Of a stretch of 64,000 nt of DNA, positions 8,611-17,567 are shown in pieces (position 1 is the first letter of the stretch; each line of letters begins with the position of its first letter). Both the position numbers and the translations under genes were made by a program. Source of the stretch: Vitreoscilla massiliensis (GTDB taxonomy: Bacteria > Pseudomonadota > Gammaproteobacteria > Burkholderiales > Neisseriaceae); contig NZ_LN898220.1 in the NCBI RefSeq assembly GCF_001457815.1, positions 186,001 to 250,000 on the forward strand. The letters run 5' to 3'. The notes beneath the pieces were generated by a model. That model did not search any database and was not told the DNA's origin. It worked only from the letters and a program-made list of their open reading frames with translations.

Positions 8611-10005
8611 TTATGCTAAATGGTTTTTCAACAATTTTGGTAACGTACTGATGTTACCTGCACCCATATTTAGCAATATGTCGCCATCATGCAAAACATG
8701 TACCAAACTGTGCGGCAATTCCGCGACAGTTTCCACATAAATCGGTTCAATCTTACCATGCACGCGTATCGCTCGTGCCAAAGCTTTGCTGTCAGCTGCC
8801 ACGATAGGCGCTTCACCGGCAGGATAGACCTCAGTTAACAACAAGGCATCTGCTTGATTTAACACCGCAACAAAGTCTTCAAACAAGTCACGGGTACGGG
8901 TATAGCGGTGTGGCTGGAAGGCCAAGACCAAACGTCGGTCTGGATAAGCGCCGCGCACGGCTGCCAAGGTTGCGGCAATTTCAACTGGGTGATGACCATA
9001 ATCATCAATCAGGTTAACACTGCCACCTTGCGGCAGTTGTAACCCTTCATAGCGCTGAAAGCGACGACCCACGCCACCAAACGCCAATAAGCCGGCCTGT
9101 ATCGCGTCTACCGACACACCGCAAGCCAAGGCGATACCGATGCTGGCCAAGGCATTCAACACATTGTGTTGTCCTGGGGTATTGAGCACCACTTCAAATG
9201 GGCGCACCGACATGTCTTTCAAATGCACGGTAAAACGCATTTGCATGCCTTCAGCAGCGATGTCGGAAGCGTAAATATCGGCTTCGGCAGTAAAGCCATA
9301 AGTCGAAAACGGTTTGTTGATTTTTGGCAAAATCGCACGCACATGTTCGCTTTCGCGGCACAAGAAGGCACGACCATAAAACGGCAAACGGTGCACAAAA
9401 TCAATAAATGCTTGGTGCAATTTGTCGACACTGTGATCGTAAGTGTCCATGTGATCGGTGTCGATGTTGGTAATCACCGCCATAATTGGCGATAAATACA
9501 AGAACGATGCATCCGACTCGTCCGCCTCAGCAACGATGTAATCGCCTTTGCCCAATTGGGCATTCGCACCCGCAGCATTCAATTTGCCACCGATGACAAA
9601 CGTCGGGTCCAAACCCGCCGCACCCAAAATAGATGCGGTCAAACTGGTGGTGGTGGTTTTGCCATGCGTACCGGCAATGGCGATGCCTTGGCGGAAGCGC
9701 ATCAACTCAGCCAACATCATCGCGCGTGGTATCACCGGAATGTGCTCGGTCAAAGCGGCCTGTACTTCAGGATTGTCGCGGTTAATCGCGGTGGAAGTCA
9801 CCACCACATCGACGTTTTCCACATTTTCAGCATGGTGACCATGAAACACCGCAATGCCCATGTCTTTCAATTGCTGGGTGGTCGCGTTTTGCGATTGATC
9901 CGAACCCGACACTTGATAACCCAAATTGTGCAACACCTCAGCAATGCCGCACATCCCTGTGCCACCTATGCCGACAAAATGAACACGTTTGACCAAATTT
10001 TTCAT
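8611..10005 (-). CDS. murC: UDP-N-acetylmuramate--L-alanine ligase MurC
   Basis: MurC adds L-Ala, the first stem-peptide residue, to UDP-MurNAc in the cytoplasm. The N-terminal Rossmann segment VHFVGIGGTGMCGIAEVLH and the P-loop GTHGKTTTTS are diagnostic; ERYEG-type and DDYGHHPVEI motifs follow. I take the ATG at 10005 (464 residues) since the family begins at MKNLVKRVHFVGIGG and GGATTAATAAT precedes it. The longer frame reaching 10116 overlaps murG. Only 5 bases separate it from murG. Confidence 0.96.
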   Translation of the reverse strand: MKNLVKRVHFVGIGGTGMCGIAEVLHNLGYQVSGSDQSQNATTQQLKDMGIAVFHGHHAENVENVDVVVTSTAINRDNPEVQAALTEHIPVIPRAMMLAELMRFRQGIAIAGTHGKTTTTSLTASILGAAGLDPTFVIGGKLNAAGANAQLGKGDYIVAEADESDASFLYLSPIMAVITNIDTDHMDTYDHSVDKLHQAFIDFVHRLPFYGRAFLCRESEHVRAILPKINKPFSTYGFTAEADIYASDIAAEGMQMRFTVHLKDMSVRPFEVVLNTPGQHNVLNALASIGIALACGVSVDAIQAGLLAFGGVGRRFQRYEGLQLPQGGSVNLIDDYGHHPVEIAATLAAVRGAYPDRRLVLAFQPHRYTRTRDLFEDFVAVLNQADALLLTEVYPAGEAPIVAADSKALARAIRVHGKIEPIYVETVAELPHSLVHVLHDGDILLNMGAGNISTLPKLLKNHLA

Positions 10006-10010
10006 TATTA

Positions 10011-11093
10011 TTAATCCTTCTGAGCCGCAGCAAACGTTGAAATAACGGCTTGCGCGGTAAGTTTCGCAGCATCGGGCAAGGCTTGTTTGCGCGCCTGTTC
10101 CGCCCATTGTAAACAACTTGGTCTATCCAATTTTTGCAATAAATCCGCCAAATGTTGGGCACTGAATTCGCCTTGCGGCACACTGATGGCCGCATCGGCC
10201 TGTACCAACACTTTGGCATTGTATGTTTGATGATCATCCACCGCATGTGGGTAAGGCACGAATATCGCCCCCAAGCCCGCCGCCGCCAATTCGGCCACGG
10301 TCAAAGCACCAGCGCGGCACACTATCACATCGGCTGCAGAATACGCCGCCACCATGTCGTCAATGAATTCCACACATTGTGCTTCTAAGCCTAAGCTGGC
10401 ATAGCTTTGTTGCAAGTCTGACAATTTATTCCGACCCGATTGGTGCGTCACCAATGGCCGCGCTTCTGCTGGCAACAAGGCCAAGGCTTGTGGCACCACA
10501 TTGTTAAACACTTTTGCACCCAAGCTGCCACCAACCACCAATAAGCGCAAGCGGCCTGTACGACCGGCAAAGCGTTGTGCTGGCTCCGGCATGGCGACAA
10601 TATCGGCTCGCACTGGATTGCCAACCAAACCATCTTGGTTGGGGAATACATTTGGAAATGCGTACAACACCCGCTTGGCGTAACGGGACAAGACTTTATT
10701 CGACAAGCCGGCGATGGCGTTTTGCTCGTGTATGGTCAAAGGCAAACCTGATAATTTGCCACCCATGCCGCCAGGGAAGGTCACAAAACCGCCAAAGCCG
10801 ATTAAGGCTTGTACATTATTTTCTTTAATGATGCGGCGCACCGCACGGATGTTGCTGGCCAAGGTCAAAGGCAACATCAATTTGCGCTTGATGCCATTGC
10901 CACGCACGCCTTTGATGGCGATGGTGGCCAATTTAATCCCGGTCGGTGGCACGATGCGGGTTTCCATGCCGCCATCGGCACCCAACCACACCACATCGTA
11001 ACCAGCGGCCTGTAATTCTCGTGCGACAGCCAAGGCCGGGAAGATGTGTCCACCCGTGCCGCCAGCCATCACCATAACAGTTGCCTTACTCAT
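10011..11093 (-). CDS. murG: UDP-GlcNAc:lipid-II GlcNAc transferase MurG
   Basis: A peripheral membrane glycosyltransferase that converts lipid I to lipid II. GT28-family features are the N-terminal glycine-rich loop VMAGGTGGHIFPALAVA, HEQNAIAGLSNK in the acceptor-binding region, LLVVGGSLGAKVFN, and VVCRAGALTVAELAAAG near the UDP-sugar site. Length 360 residues is normal. Its ATG overlaps the ftsW stop by 4 bases (ATGA), so the two are translationally coupled. Confidence 0.96.
   Translation of the reverse strand: MSKATVMVMAGGTGGHIFPALAVARELQAAGYDVVWLGADGGMETRIVPPTGIKLATIAIKGVRGNGIKRKLMLPLTLASNIRAVRRIIKENNVQALIGFGGFVTFPGGMGGKLSGLPLTIHEQNAIAGLSNKVLSRYAKRVLYAFPNVFPNQDGLVGNPVRADIVAMPEPAQRFAGRTGRLRLLVVGGSLGAKVFNNVVPQALALLPAEARPLVTHQSGRNKLSDLQQSYASLGLEAQCVEFIDDMVAAYSAADVIVCRAGALTVAELAAAGLGAIFVPYPHAVDDHQTYNAKVLVQADAAISVPQGEFSAQHLADLLQKLDRPSCLQWAEQARKQALPDAAKLTAQAVISTFAAAQKD
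11005..11015 (+). repeat. Uptake-like word, inside murG
   Basis: Exact GCGGCCTGTAA on the strand opposite the gene. Confidence 0.65.
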
Positions 11094-12247
11094 ACTTTAT
11101 ATCCTCGCATGATGCGACGATTCTCCCAATCGATGCGCAGCAAGATGCCCATGCACATCAACATCACAATCACAGCCGAACCACCATAAGACATCAATGG
11201 CAGGGTCAAACCCTTGGTAGGCAGCAAACCCAGATTCACACCCAAGTTAAAAAAGCTTTGTATGCCTATCCAAATGCCTATGCCTTTGGCAGTGTAAGCC
11301 GAAAAATACTGTTCCAAATCGCGCGCTTGTTTGCCTATCGAAAATGCGCGCCACACCAACCACATGTAACACACAATCAGCAAAATCAAGCCCGCAAAAC
11401 CCAATTCCTCACCAATCACCGCGGCGATAAAGTCGGTGTGTGCCTCAGGCAGGTAAAAGCGTTTTTCAACACTGCCGCCCAAACCCACACCCAGCCATTC
11501 GCCACGGGCAAAAGCCATCAGCGCATGCGTCAATTGGTAGCCCTTACCAAATGGATCTTCCCACGGATTCAAGAAACCCGTCACCCGGTGCATCCGATAC
11601 GGCGAAGTAATGATCAAGCCCACCATGGCACTGGCGCCCAAGGCCACAATTGCCAAGAACCAACCCATGGGCAAACCGCCGATGAACAACAAGCCCACCG
11701 CAATCACGCTGACCACCACAAACGAGCCAAAATCGGGCTCCAAAATAATCAAACCCAGACCCAAACCAATCGGAATACCGACAAACCACACTTTACTGAA
11801 TTTGGTCAGAATGTCCACCCGACGGGTTAAGAAACTGCCCAAATACAAAATAATCGCAATTTTAAAAATCTCAGTCGGCTGAATGTTAAACGGGCCGATG
11901 TTAATCCAACGTTTGGCACCATTGATCTCGCGCCCAAACAACACCCCTACCAACAGCAAAAAACTGAAGCCCAAAATCAGCCACATGAATTTGTGCAAAG
12001 TGCGCGTCGGCGTTTTCAACATCGCCAACAACACCGCATAACCAATCGACAAGAAGATTAATTGGCGCTCGACAAAATAATAGCGGTCTTGGTAATTGAA
12101 TTCGGCATGTTCAATCGACGCTGAAAAAATCATCGTCACACTGAAGGCCGTCATCAACACAATCATCCACAGCAGCGACCAATCAAAGGTCACACCGTTT
12201 TTCAACAGCGTGCGGTCTAGCAGCTTGGAGCTGGCGCGGGTACTCAT
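11090..12247 (-). CDS. ftsW: SEDS peptidoglycan polymerase FtsW
   Basis: A polytopic membrane glycosyltransferase that works with FtsI to make septal peptidoglycan. The 385-residue protein has about ten hydrophobic spans and the family motifs NGAKRWINIGPFNIQPTEIFK, FARGEWLGVGLGGSVEKRFYLPEAHTDFI and TKGLTLPLMSYGGS. It overlaps murD by 4 bases upstream and murG by 4 bases downstream. Confidence 0.95.
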   Translation of the reverse strand: MSTRASSKLLDRTLLKNGVTFDWSLLWMIVLMTAFSVTMIFSASIEHAEFNYQDRYYFVERQLIFLSIGYAVLLAMLKTPTRTLHKFMWLILGFSFLLLVGVLFGREINGAKRWINIGPFNIQPTEIFKIAIILYLGSFLTRRVDILTKFSKVWFVGIPIGLGLGLIILEPDFGSFVVVSVIAVGLLFIGGLPMGWFLAIVALGASAMVGLIITSPYRMHRVTGFLNPWEDPFGKGYQLTHALMAFARGEWLGVGLGGSVEKRFYLPEAHTDFIAAVIGEELGFAGLILLIVCYMWLVWRAFSIGKQARDLEQYFSAYTAKGIGIWIGIQSFFNLGVNLGLLPTKGLTLPLMSYGGSAVIVMLMCMGILLRIDWENRRIMRGYKV

Positions 12248-13599
12248 GCTTGCGCCAACGCTTGGTAAGCCGCGATAAACACTTCCGAACGGTGCGCATA
12301 ATCACGGAACATGTCCATGCTCGCACAGGCAGGGCTGAGCAATACCGCATCGCCCGCTTGCGCCAAGGCAAAGCCTTGCTGCGTCGCTTCGGTCAAGCTC
12401 TCGCAACGAATGACGGGTGCGTCCAAACCTTGCAAAGCCGCTTCAATTTGGTCGGCATCACGGCCGATTAACATCACCGCGCGTGCTTTATCGTTTAATG
12501 CGGCCTGTAACGGCGCAAAGTCTTGGCCTTTGCCCAAACCACCGGCAATCAACACAATCGGCTGTTGCAAGCCATACAAAGCCGCGCAAGTGGCGCCGAC
12601 ATTGGTGCCTTTGCTGTCGTCAATAAAGTCCACGCCTTGATGGGCGCCGATTTTTTCAACGCGGTGCGGCAAACCTTTAAATGCTTTTAAATGCGGCAAT
12701 AAATCAGCACGTTTTAAGCCTATGGCCTCACACAAAGCCACGGCCACCAAGGCATTGGCGGCATTGTGCAAGCCTTGTAAACTCAAATCGTTCAGGTTCA
12801 ACAAGACCTCCTCCCCTGCCATCAATGGCAAAGAAGCGGCCTGTGTGTCTACCCAAAAGTCTTGCTGCTCTTTAAGTGAAAACCATTTTACTGGCCGACC
12901 ATGGCGGTGCATGGCCACACACAAAGCATCATCGGCATTCAACACTTGCACACCGCTACCACTGAAGATGTGGGATTTGCTGTGCGCATAATCCAATAAA
13001 TCGTTGTAACGGTCCAAATGGTCTTCGGAAATGTTCAATACCGTGGCAGCAGCGGCCTGTAAACTGTAAGTGGTGTCGAGTTGGAAACTGGACAATTCCA
13101 ATACCCACACATCGGCCTCACCTTGGTTTTGCATCCATGCATCCAATACGGGTAAACCAATATTGCCCGCCACCACGGTTTTCAGGCCGCTTTGTTCGCA
13201 CAAATAGCCGGTCAAACTGGTGACGGTGGTTTTGCCATTCGAGCCGGTAATCGCCAACACTTTGGCATTGGCAGCAGCGGCCAATTGGGCAAACACTTCC
13301 ACATCGCCCAATACCACCCCGCCTTGCGCGGCAAATATCTCTATCGCCTCTTGACGCGATGGCACCCCTGGGCTTAACGCCAAGACTTCGGCACCAACCA
13401 AAGCCTGCGCCAACTCGCCTTCAGCAAATGTGATTTGCGGCAATTCTGCCTCAATGTGTGCACGGCGTTCGGCCGAGATGCGGGCATCGTAAGCGACCAC
13501 CGCACAGCCTTGCGACACGAAAAAGCGCAACATGGACAAGCCTGAGCTGCCCAAGCCTGCCACCACAATTTTTTTACCTTGCCAAGCATGTAAGTTCAT
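12244..13599 (-). CDS. murD: UDP-MurNAc-L-Ala--D-glutamate ligase MurD
   Basis: MurD adds D-Glu to UDP-MurNAc-L-Ala. Visible marks are the N-terminal KIVVAGLGSSGLSMLRF, the P-loop ITGSNGKTTVTSLTG, the SSFQLDTT segment, the metal-site LNISEDHLDRY and FIDDSKGTN. Length 451 residues is typical. It sits between mraY (11-base gap) and ftsW (4-base overlap). Confidence 0.96.
   Translation of the reverse strand: MNLHAWQGKKIVVAGLGSSGLSMLRFFVSQGCAVVAYDARISAERRAHIEAELPQITFAEGELAQALVGAEVLALSPGVPSRQEAIEIFAAQGGVVLGDVEVFAQLAAAANAKVLAITGSNGKTTVTSLTGYLCEQSGLKTVVAGNIGLPVLDAWMQNQGEADVWVLELSSFQLDTTYSLQAAAATVLNISEDHLDRYNDLLDYAHSKSHIFSGSGVQVLNADDALCVAMHRHGRPVKWFSLKEQQDFWVDTQAASLPLMAGEEVLLNLNDLSLQGLHNAANALVAVALCEAIGLKRADLLPHLKAFKGLPHRVEKIGAHQGVDFIDDSKGTNVGATCAALYGLQQPIVLIAGGLGKGQDFAPLQAALNDKARAVMLIGRDADQIEAALQGLDAPVIRCESLTEATQQGFALAQAGDAVLLSPACASMDMFRDYAHRSEVFIAAYQALAQA
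12500..12510 (+). repeat. Uptake-like word, inside murD
   Basis: Exact GCGGCCTGTAA; on the gene strand it reads as Leu-Gln-Ala-Ala. Confidence 0.65.
13052..13062 (+). repeat. Uptake-like word, inside murD
   Basis: Exact GCGGCCTGTAA followed by A; again encodes Leu-Gln-Ala-Ala on the gene strand. Confidence 0.65.
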
Positions 13600-13610
13600 T
13601 GTTCACACCC

Positions 13611-14702
13611 TTAGCGAATTTTCAGACTGGCCAAGCCAACCAAAACCAACACAATGGTGATGATCCAGAAGCGCACCACCACTTGGGTTTCTTTCCAACC
13701 CTTTTGCTCGTAATGGTGATGTATCGGCGCCATCAAGAAAATGCGTTTCTTACGGGTTTTGTACGAACCCACTTGCAACATCACCGACAAGGCTTCGACC
13801 ACGAACAAACCGCCCATGATGAACAAAATGATTTCTTGGCGCACAATGACCGCAACCGTGCCCAAGGCGGCACCCATGGCCAAAGCACCGACGTCGCCCA
13901 TGAACACTTGCGCTGGGTAAGCGTTAAACCACAAGAAGGCCAAACACGCACCACAAATGGCGGCACAGAATATCATCACTTCATTGGCGCCGGGGATGTG
14001 TGGCAATTGCAAGTAACGTGCAAATTCAACGTGACCACTGGCATAGGCAAAAATCGCCAAACCCGCCGACACCAACACAATTGGAAACGCGGCCAAGCCA
14101 TCCAAACCATCGGTCAAATTGACCGCATTAGATGTGCCGACGATGACCAAGTAAGTCAAAATCAAAAAGCCCACTGCACCCAGGGGGTAGGCAATGGAAA
14201 CGTTTTTCAAATACGGGATGATGATTTGTTCGGTACCGGTCAAATTGGTGTTGTAGAGCAAGAACAAACCTGCTGCCAACGCCACCACCGATTGCCACAC
14301 GATTTTAAAGCGGCCTGAAACCCCATTCGGGTCTTTGTACACCACTTTGCGCCAGTCATCGTAAAAGCCCAAAGCACCTGTACCAACGGTCACGCCCAAC
14401 AGAATCCAAATGTATTTGTTGGCCAAATTGCCCCACAACAACACACTGACGATGATGGCAGTAATGATTAAGGTACCGCCCATGGTAGGGGTACCGGTTT
14501 TGACCAAATGCGTTTGCGGGCCATCGCGACGCACGGCTTGGCCGACTTTCAATTCAGTCAATTTACGGATGGTCCATGGGCCAAACAACAAACCGAACAG
14601 CAAAGCGGTTAAAGCCGCCATCACTGCTCGGAACGTGGTGTATTGAAATAAATTAAAGCCCGTGAACCAATTGCCTAATAATTCGGCTAACCACAACAAC
14701 AT
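13611..14702 (-). CDS. mraY: Phospho-MurNAc-pentapeptide transferase MraY
   Basis: An integral membrane enzyme that moves phospho-MurNAc-pentapeptide onto undecaprenyl phosphate to make lipid I. The 363-residue protein has about ten spans. The catalytic-loop motifs are GALGFYDDWRK, SNAVNLTDGLDGLA and the cytoplasmic HHHYEQKGWKETQVVVRFW near the C-terminus. It lies between murF (9-base gap) and murD. Confidence 0.97.
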   Translation of the reverse strand: MLLWLAELLGNWFTGFNLFQYTTFRAVMAALTALLFGLLFGPWTIRKLTELKVGQAVRRDGPQTHLVKTGTPTMGGTLIITAIIVSVLLWGNLANKYIWILLGVTVGTGALGFYDDWRKVVYKDPNGVSGRFKIVWQSVVALAAGLFLLYNTNLTGTEQIIIPYLKNVSIAYPLGAVGFLILTYLVIVGTSNAVNLTDGLDGLAAFPIVLVSAGLAIFAYASGHVEFARYLQLPHIPGANEVMIFCAAICGACLAFLWFNAYPAQVFMGDVGALAMGAALGTVAVIVRQEIILFIMGGLFVVEALSVMLQVGSYKTRKKRIFLMAPIHHHYEQKGWKETQVVVRFWIITIVLVLVGLASLKIR

Positions 14703-14711
14703 AACATTGTC

Positions 14712-16076
14712 CTATTTGCCTGTGGTGTGAAGTAAGGCTTCCACCACACGCTCCATTTGCATAAAACGCGAGCCTTTGACCAAAATGGTCGAGCCCGCCA
14801 CATCGTATTGACGCACTGCCGCAATCAACGCATCCACATCGTCAAAAAATTCGCCCACAGTGCTGGCCTCGCTGGCGGCTTTGGCATCTGCGCCCAAGGC
14901 CAACAAAGCCGTCAAGTCTTTTTCATTGGCATAAGTGCCGACTTCTGCATGCAATTGCAGCGAAGTTGCACCTAATTCACCAATTGCCCCCATTACAAAC
15001 ACTTTTGTGCCATCAAAGCGGCTTAAAACATCCAAAGCTGCCTTCATAGAGTCGGGGTTGGCATTGTAAGTGTCATCCACAATCAATGCGCCATTTTTTG
15101 ATGTAAAGCCTTGTAAACGGCCTTTGACATTGTGGAACTTGGCCAAACCCGCAGCTATGTGTTGCCATGAAATGCCGATGGCGCGCACTGCTGCGGCCGC
15201 AGCAGCAGCATTGTACACATTGTGTTCACCGGCTACGGGTAAATGCACTTGCACCTCATCTTGACCATCGGTCAACACAAAATCGCTGCACAATGGTGCC
15301 AAGACGATTTGGTCCGCATGCACATCACCGGTGTGCAAACCAAACGTGGTTTGTTGGAACTGCGCAGCGGCGGCTGCAAAAATGGCCAGATTTTGGTCTT
15401 CACATGGCAAAATCGCGATGCCAGCGTCTGGACTCAAACCAGCGTAAATTTCGCTTTTCGCGCGCGCAATGTCGGCCACACCATTAAAGTCATTGCCGAT
15501 GTGGGCACGCAAAGCATTGTTGACCAAGGCCACATCAGGGCGGGCAATTTGGGTCAAACGTGACAATTCACCGAAGTGGTTCATGCCCATTTCCAATACC
15601 GCCACTTGATGAGCGGCCTGTAAACGCAATAAGGTCAAGGGCATGCCGATTTCATTGTTGAAATTGCCGGCTGTTGCCAATACCGCATCTTCGCCCAAAG
15701 CCTCGCGCAAAATCGCTGCGCACATTTCTTTGACGGTGGTTTTGCCGTTGGAGCCAGTCAAAGCCACAATTTTAGGATTCAGTTTAAAACGCCATGCTTG
15801 CGCCACTTGGCCCAAGGCGGCCAAAGTATCGGCCACCACGATTTGACGTGCATCGCTGGCCACCACTTCGCGGCTGACAATCACGGCAGCCACGCCTTTG
15901 GTCAACACATCGGCCACATAATCGTGACCATCAAATTGTTCACCCACCAAAGCCACAAACACATCACCAGCCTCAACCTTACGGCTGTCGGTGATGATGC
16001 GGGTAGCGTGTTCAGCCTCTTCGCTGATTGGGGCTTGTAATGCGGCCTGTACAAATGCCAGAGTCAATTCACTCAT
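14712..16076 (-). CDS. murF: UDP-MurNAc-tripeptide--D-Ala-D-Ala ligase MurF
   Basis: MurF completes the pentapeptide precursor by adding D-Ala-D-Ala. Family marks are VFVALVGEQFDGHDYV at the N-terminus, the P-loop ALTGSNGKTTVKEM, NFNNEIGMPLTLL, EMGMNHFGE and the C-terminal DDTYNANPDSMKAALD. Length 454 residues is normal. The next gene, mraY, starts 9 bases on. Confidence 0.96.
   Translation of the reverse strand: MSELTLAFVQAALQAPISEEAEHATRIITDSRKVEAGDVFVALVGEQFDGHDYVADVLTKGVAAVIVSREVVASDARQIVVADTLAALGQVAQAWRFKLNPKIVALTGSNGKTTVKEMCAAILREALGEDAVLATAGNFNNEIGMPLTLLRLQAAHQVAVLEMGMNHFGELSRLTQIARPDVALVNNALRAHIGNDFNGVADIARAKSEIYAGLSPDAGIAILPCEDQNLAIFAAAAAQFQQTTFGLHTGDVHADQIVLAPLCSDFVLTDGQDEVQVHLPVAGEHNVYNAAAAAAAVRAIGISWQHIAAGLAKFHNVKGRLQGFTSKNGALIVDDTYNANPDSMKAALDVLSRFDGTKVFVMGAIGELGATSLQLHAEVGTYANEKDLTALLALGADAKAASEASTVGEFFDDVDALIAAVRQYDVAGSTILVKGSRFMQMERVVEALLHTTGK
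15613..15623 (+). repeat. Uptake-like word, inside murF
   Basis: Exact GCGGCCTGTAA preceded by GA and followed by A. Confidence 0.65.
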
Positions 16077-16091
16077 GAGGGTTGTGTCTTC

Positions 16092-17564
16092 TTATTGACG
16101 CTCTGCTAATGCAGCGCGAGCACATTCAAAATCGGAAAAATGGTTTTTATGACCGCCTATGTCTTGGTAAGTCTCATGGCCTTTGCCTGCAATCAAGATG
16201 ATGTCATTGGCAGCCGCATGGCTCACCGCATAAGCAATGGCCGTAGCACGGTCGGTATCGACATACGCAGCTTGAGGCACGGCGGGCAAAATATCATCAA
16301 TGATGCTTTGTGGCTCTTCCAAACGCGGATTGTCGCTGGTCACCACCACCACATCGGCATGCTCTGCCGCAGCCGCGCCCATCAATGGGCGTTTGCCTTT
16401 GTCGCGATTGCCACCGCAACCAAACACACACCACACTTTGGAATCGGCTTGTTTCAAATCGTGCAAAGTCGATACGGCTTTCTCCAAGGCATCTGGCGTG
16501 TGAGCGTAATCAACCACCACCAAAGGCTTGCCGGCTTCGCGTATGCCATCCATGCGGCCTGTAGCCGGTTTAATGTGTGCCAAAGCTTGGCAAATTGCGT
16601 CCAGACCATGACCTTGTGCAGCCAATAACGCCACACAAGCGGCCAAGTTTTGCGCATTGAAGCGGCCGATTAACTGAGTGTGTATCTGTGCTTCGCCCCA
16701 AGGCGTGTGCATGGCGATGTGCGTACCATCCAAGCTGGGTTGGTATGTGTGTATGCGGATGTCCGCAGCTTCATTAAAGCCGTAGCTGTACACTTGTGCA
16801 TGACCAGCACCGCGTACTTCTGCAACGAGTTGCGCGCCAAAATCATCGTCTATATTGATGATGGCGTGTTGCAAACCTTGCCAGAAGAACAAACGGCTTT
16901 TACATGCGCCATAAGCTTCCATGCTGCCATGGTAGTCCAAATGGTCACGGGTCAAATTGGTGAAGATGGCGCTGCTAAATGGCACACCGTTGACACGGTA
17001 TTGGTCTAAACCATGGCTAGACACTTCCATCGCCACGGCTTTAGCGCCTTGCTGCACAAATTGCTGCAACCATTGCTCTACCGACCACGCATCTAATGTG
17101 GTATGAGAACTTTCTTGCAACTTGCCCCAAAAACCATTGCCCACCGTACCCATGATGCCGCAAGGCTGACCCAATTGGTCTAAAGCCTGCGCCAACCACT
17201 GTGTGATTGAGGTTTTGCCATTGGTACCAGTCACACCGATGATGTCCAATTGTTGTCCCGGATGGTTTAAGGCATCGGCGGCGATGATGCCCATGTATTG
17301 GCGCAACATGGCGATACCAATATTGGGCGTGGCACCAAAAGTCCACTCGAAGCCACCGTCGGTATCCCAAATCACCGCAGCCGCCCCTGCATCGATGGCG
17401 GCCTGAATAAAATCGCGCCCATCAGTGTATTCACCGGGGCACGCTAAGAAAACATCGCCAGCATGAAGCTGGCGGCTGTCTATCACCACTCGGATGGGAG
17501 CGGTTAGTCCTAAATCTGACCATGCGACAGTCAGTGGAGTTAAGGGTGTTTTTTCACTAAACAT
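16092..17564 (-). CDS. murE: UDP-MurNAc-tripeptide synthetase MurE (meso-DAP type)
   Basis: MurE adds the third stem-peptide residue. The substrate-selecting motif reads DNPR (in VVTSDNPRLEEP), which marks enzymes that use meso-diaminopimelate rather than lysine. The P-loop is GVTGTNGKTSITQW, and NFTRDHLDYH-type and VDYAHTPDALEKA motifs follow. Length 490 residues is typical. ftsI ends 3 bases upstream of the start, so the two genes are tightly coupled. Confidence 0.96.
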   Translation of the reverse strand: MFSEKTPLTPLTVAWSDLGLTAPIRVVIDSRQLHAGDVFLACPGEYTDGRDFIQAAIDAGAAAVIWDTDGGFEWTFGATPNIGIAMLRQYMGIIAADALNHPGQQLDIIGVTGTNGKTSITQWLAQALDQLGQPCGIMGTVGNGFWGKLQESSHTTLDAWSVEQWLQQFVQQGAKAVAMEVSSHGLDQYRVNGVPFSSAIFTNLTRDHLDYHGSMEAYGACKSRLFFWQGLQHAIINIDDDFGAQLVAEVRGAGHAQVYSYGFNEAADIRIHTYQPSLDGTHIAMHTPWGEAQIHTQLIGRFNAQNLAACVALLAAQGHGLDAICQALAHIKPATGRMDGIREAGKPLVVVDYAHTPDALEKAVSTLHDLKQADSKVWCVFGCGGNRDKGKRPLMGAAAAEHADVVVVTSDNPRLEEPQSIIDDILPAVPQAAYVDTDRATAIAYAVSHAAANDIILIAGKGHETYQDIGGHKNHFSDFECARAALAERQ

Positions 17565-17567
17565 AAT

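Noticed and set aside
8611..10116. Longer MurC start giving 501 residues
   Set aside because: The extra N-terminus overlaps murG by over 100 bases and has no ribosome site; the family begins at MKNLVKRVHFVGIGG.
13458..14318. 286-codon plus-strand frame
   Set aside because: Antisense to mraY and the murD start; low-complexity His/Gln composition shows it is a mirror of the real genes.
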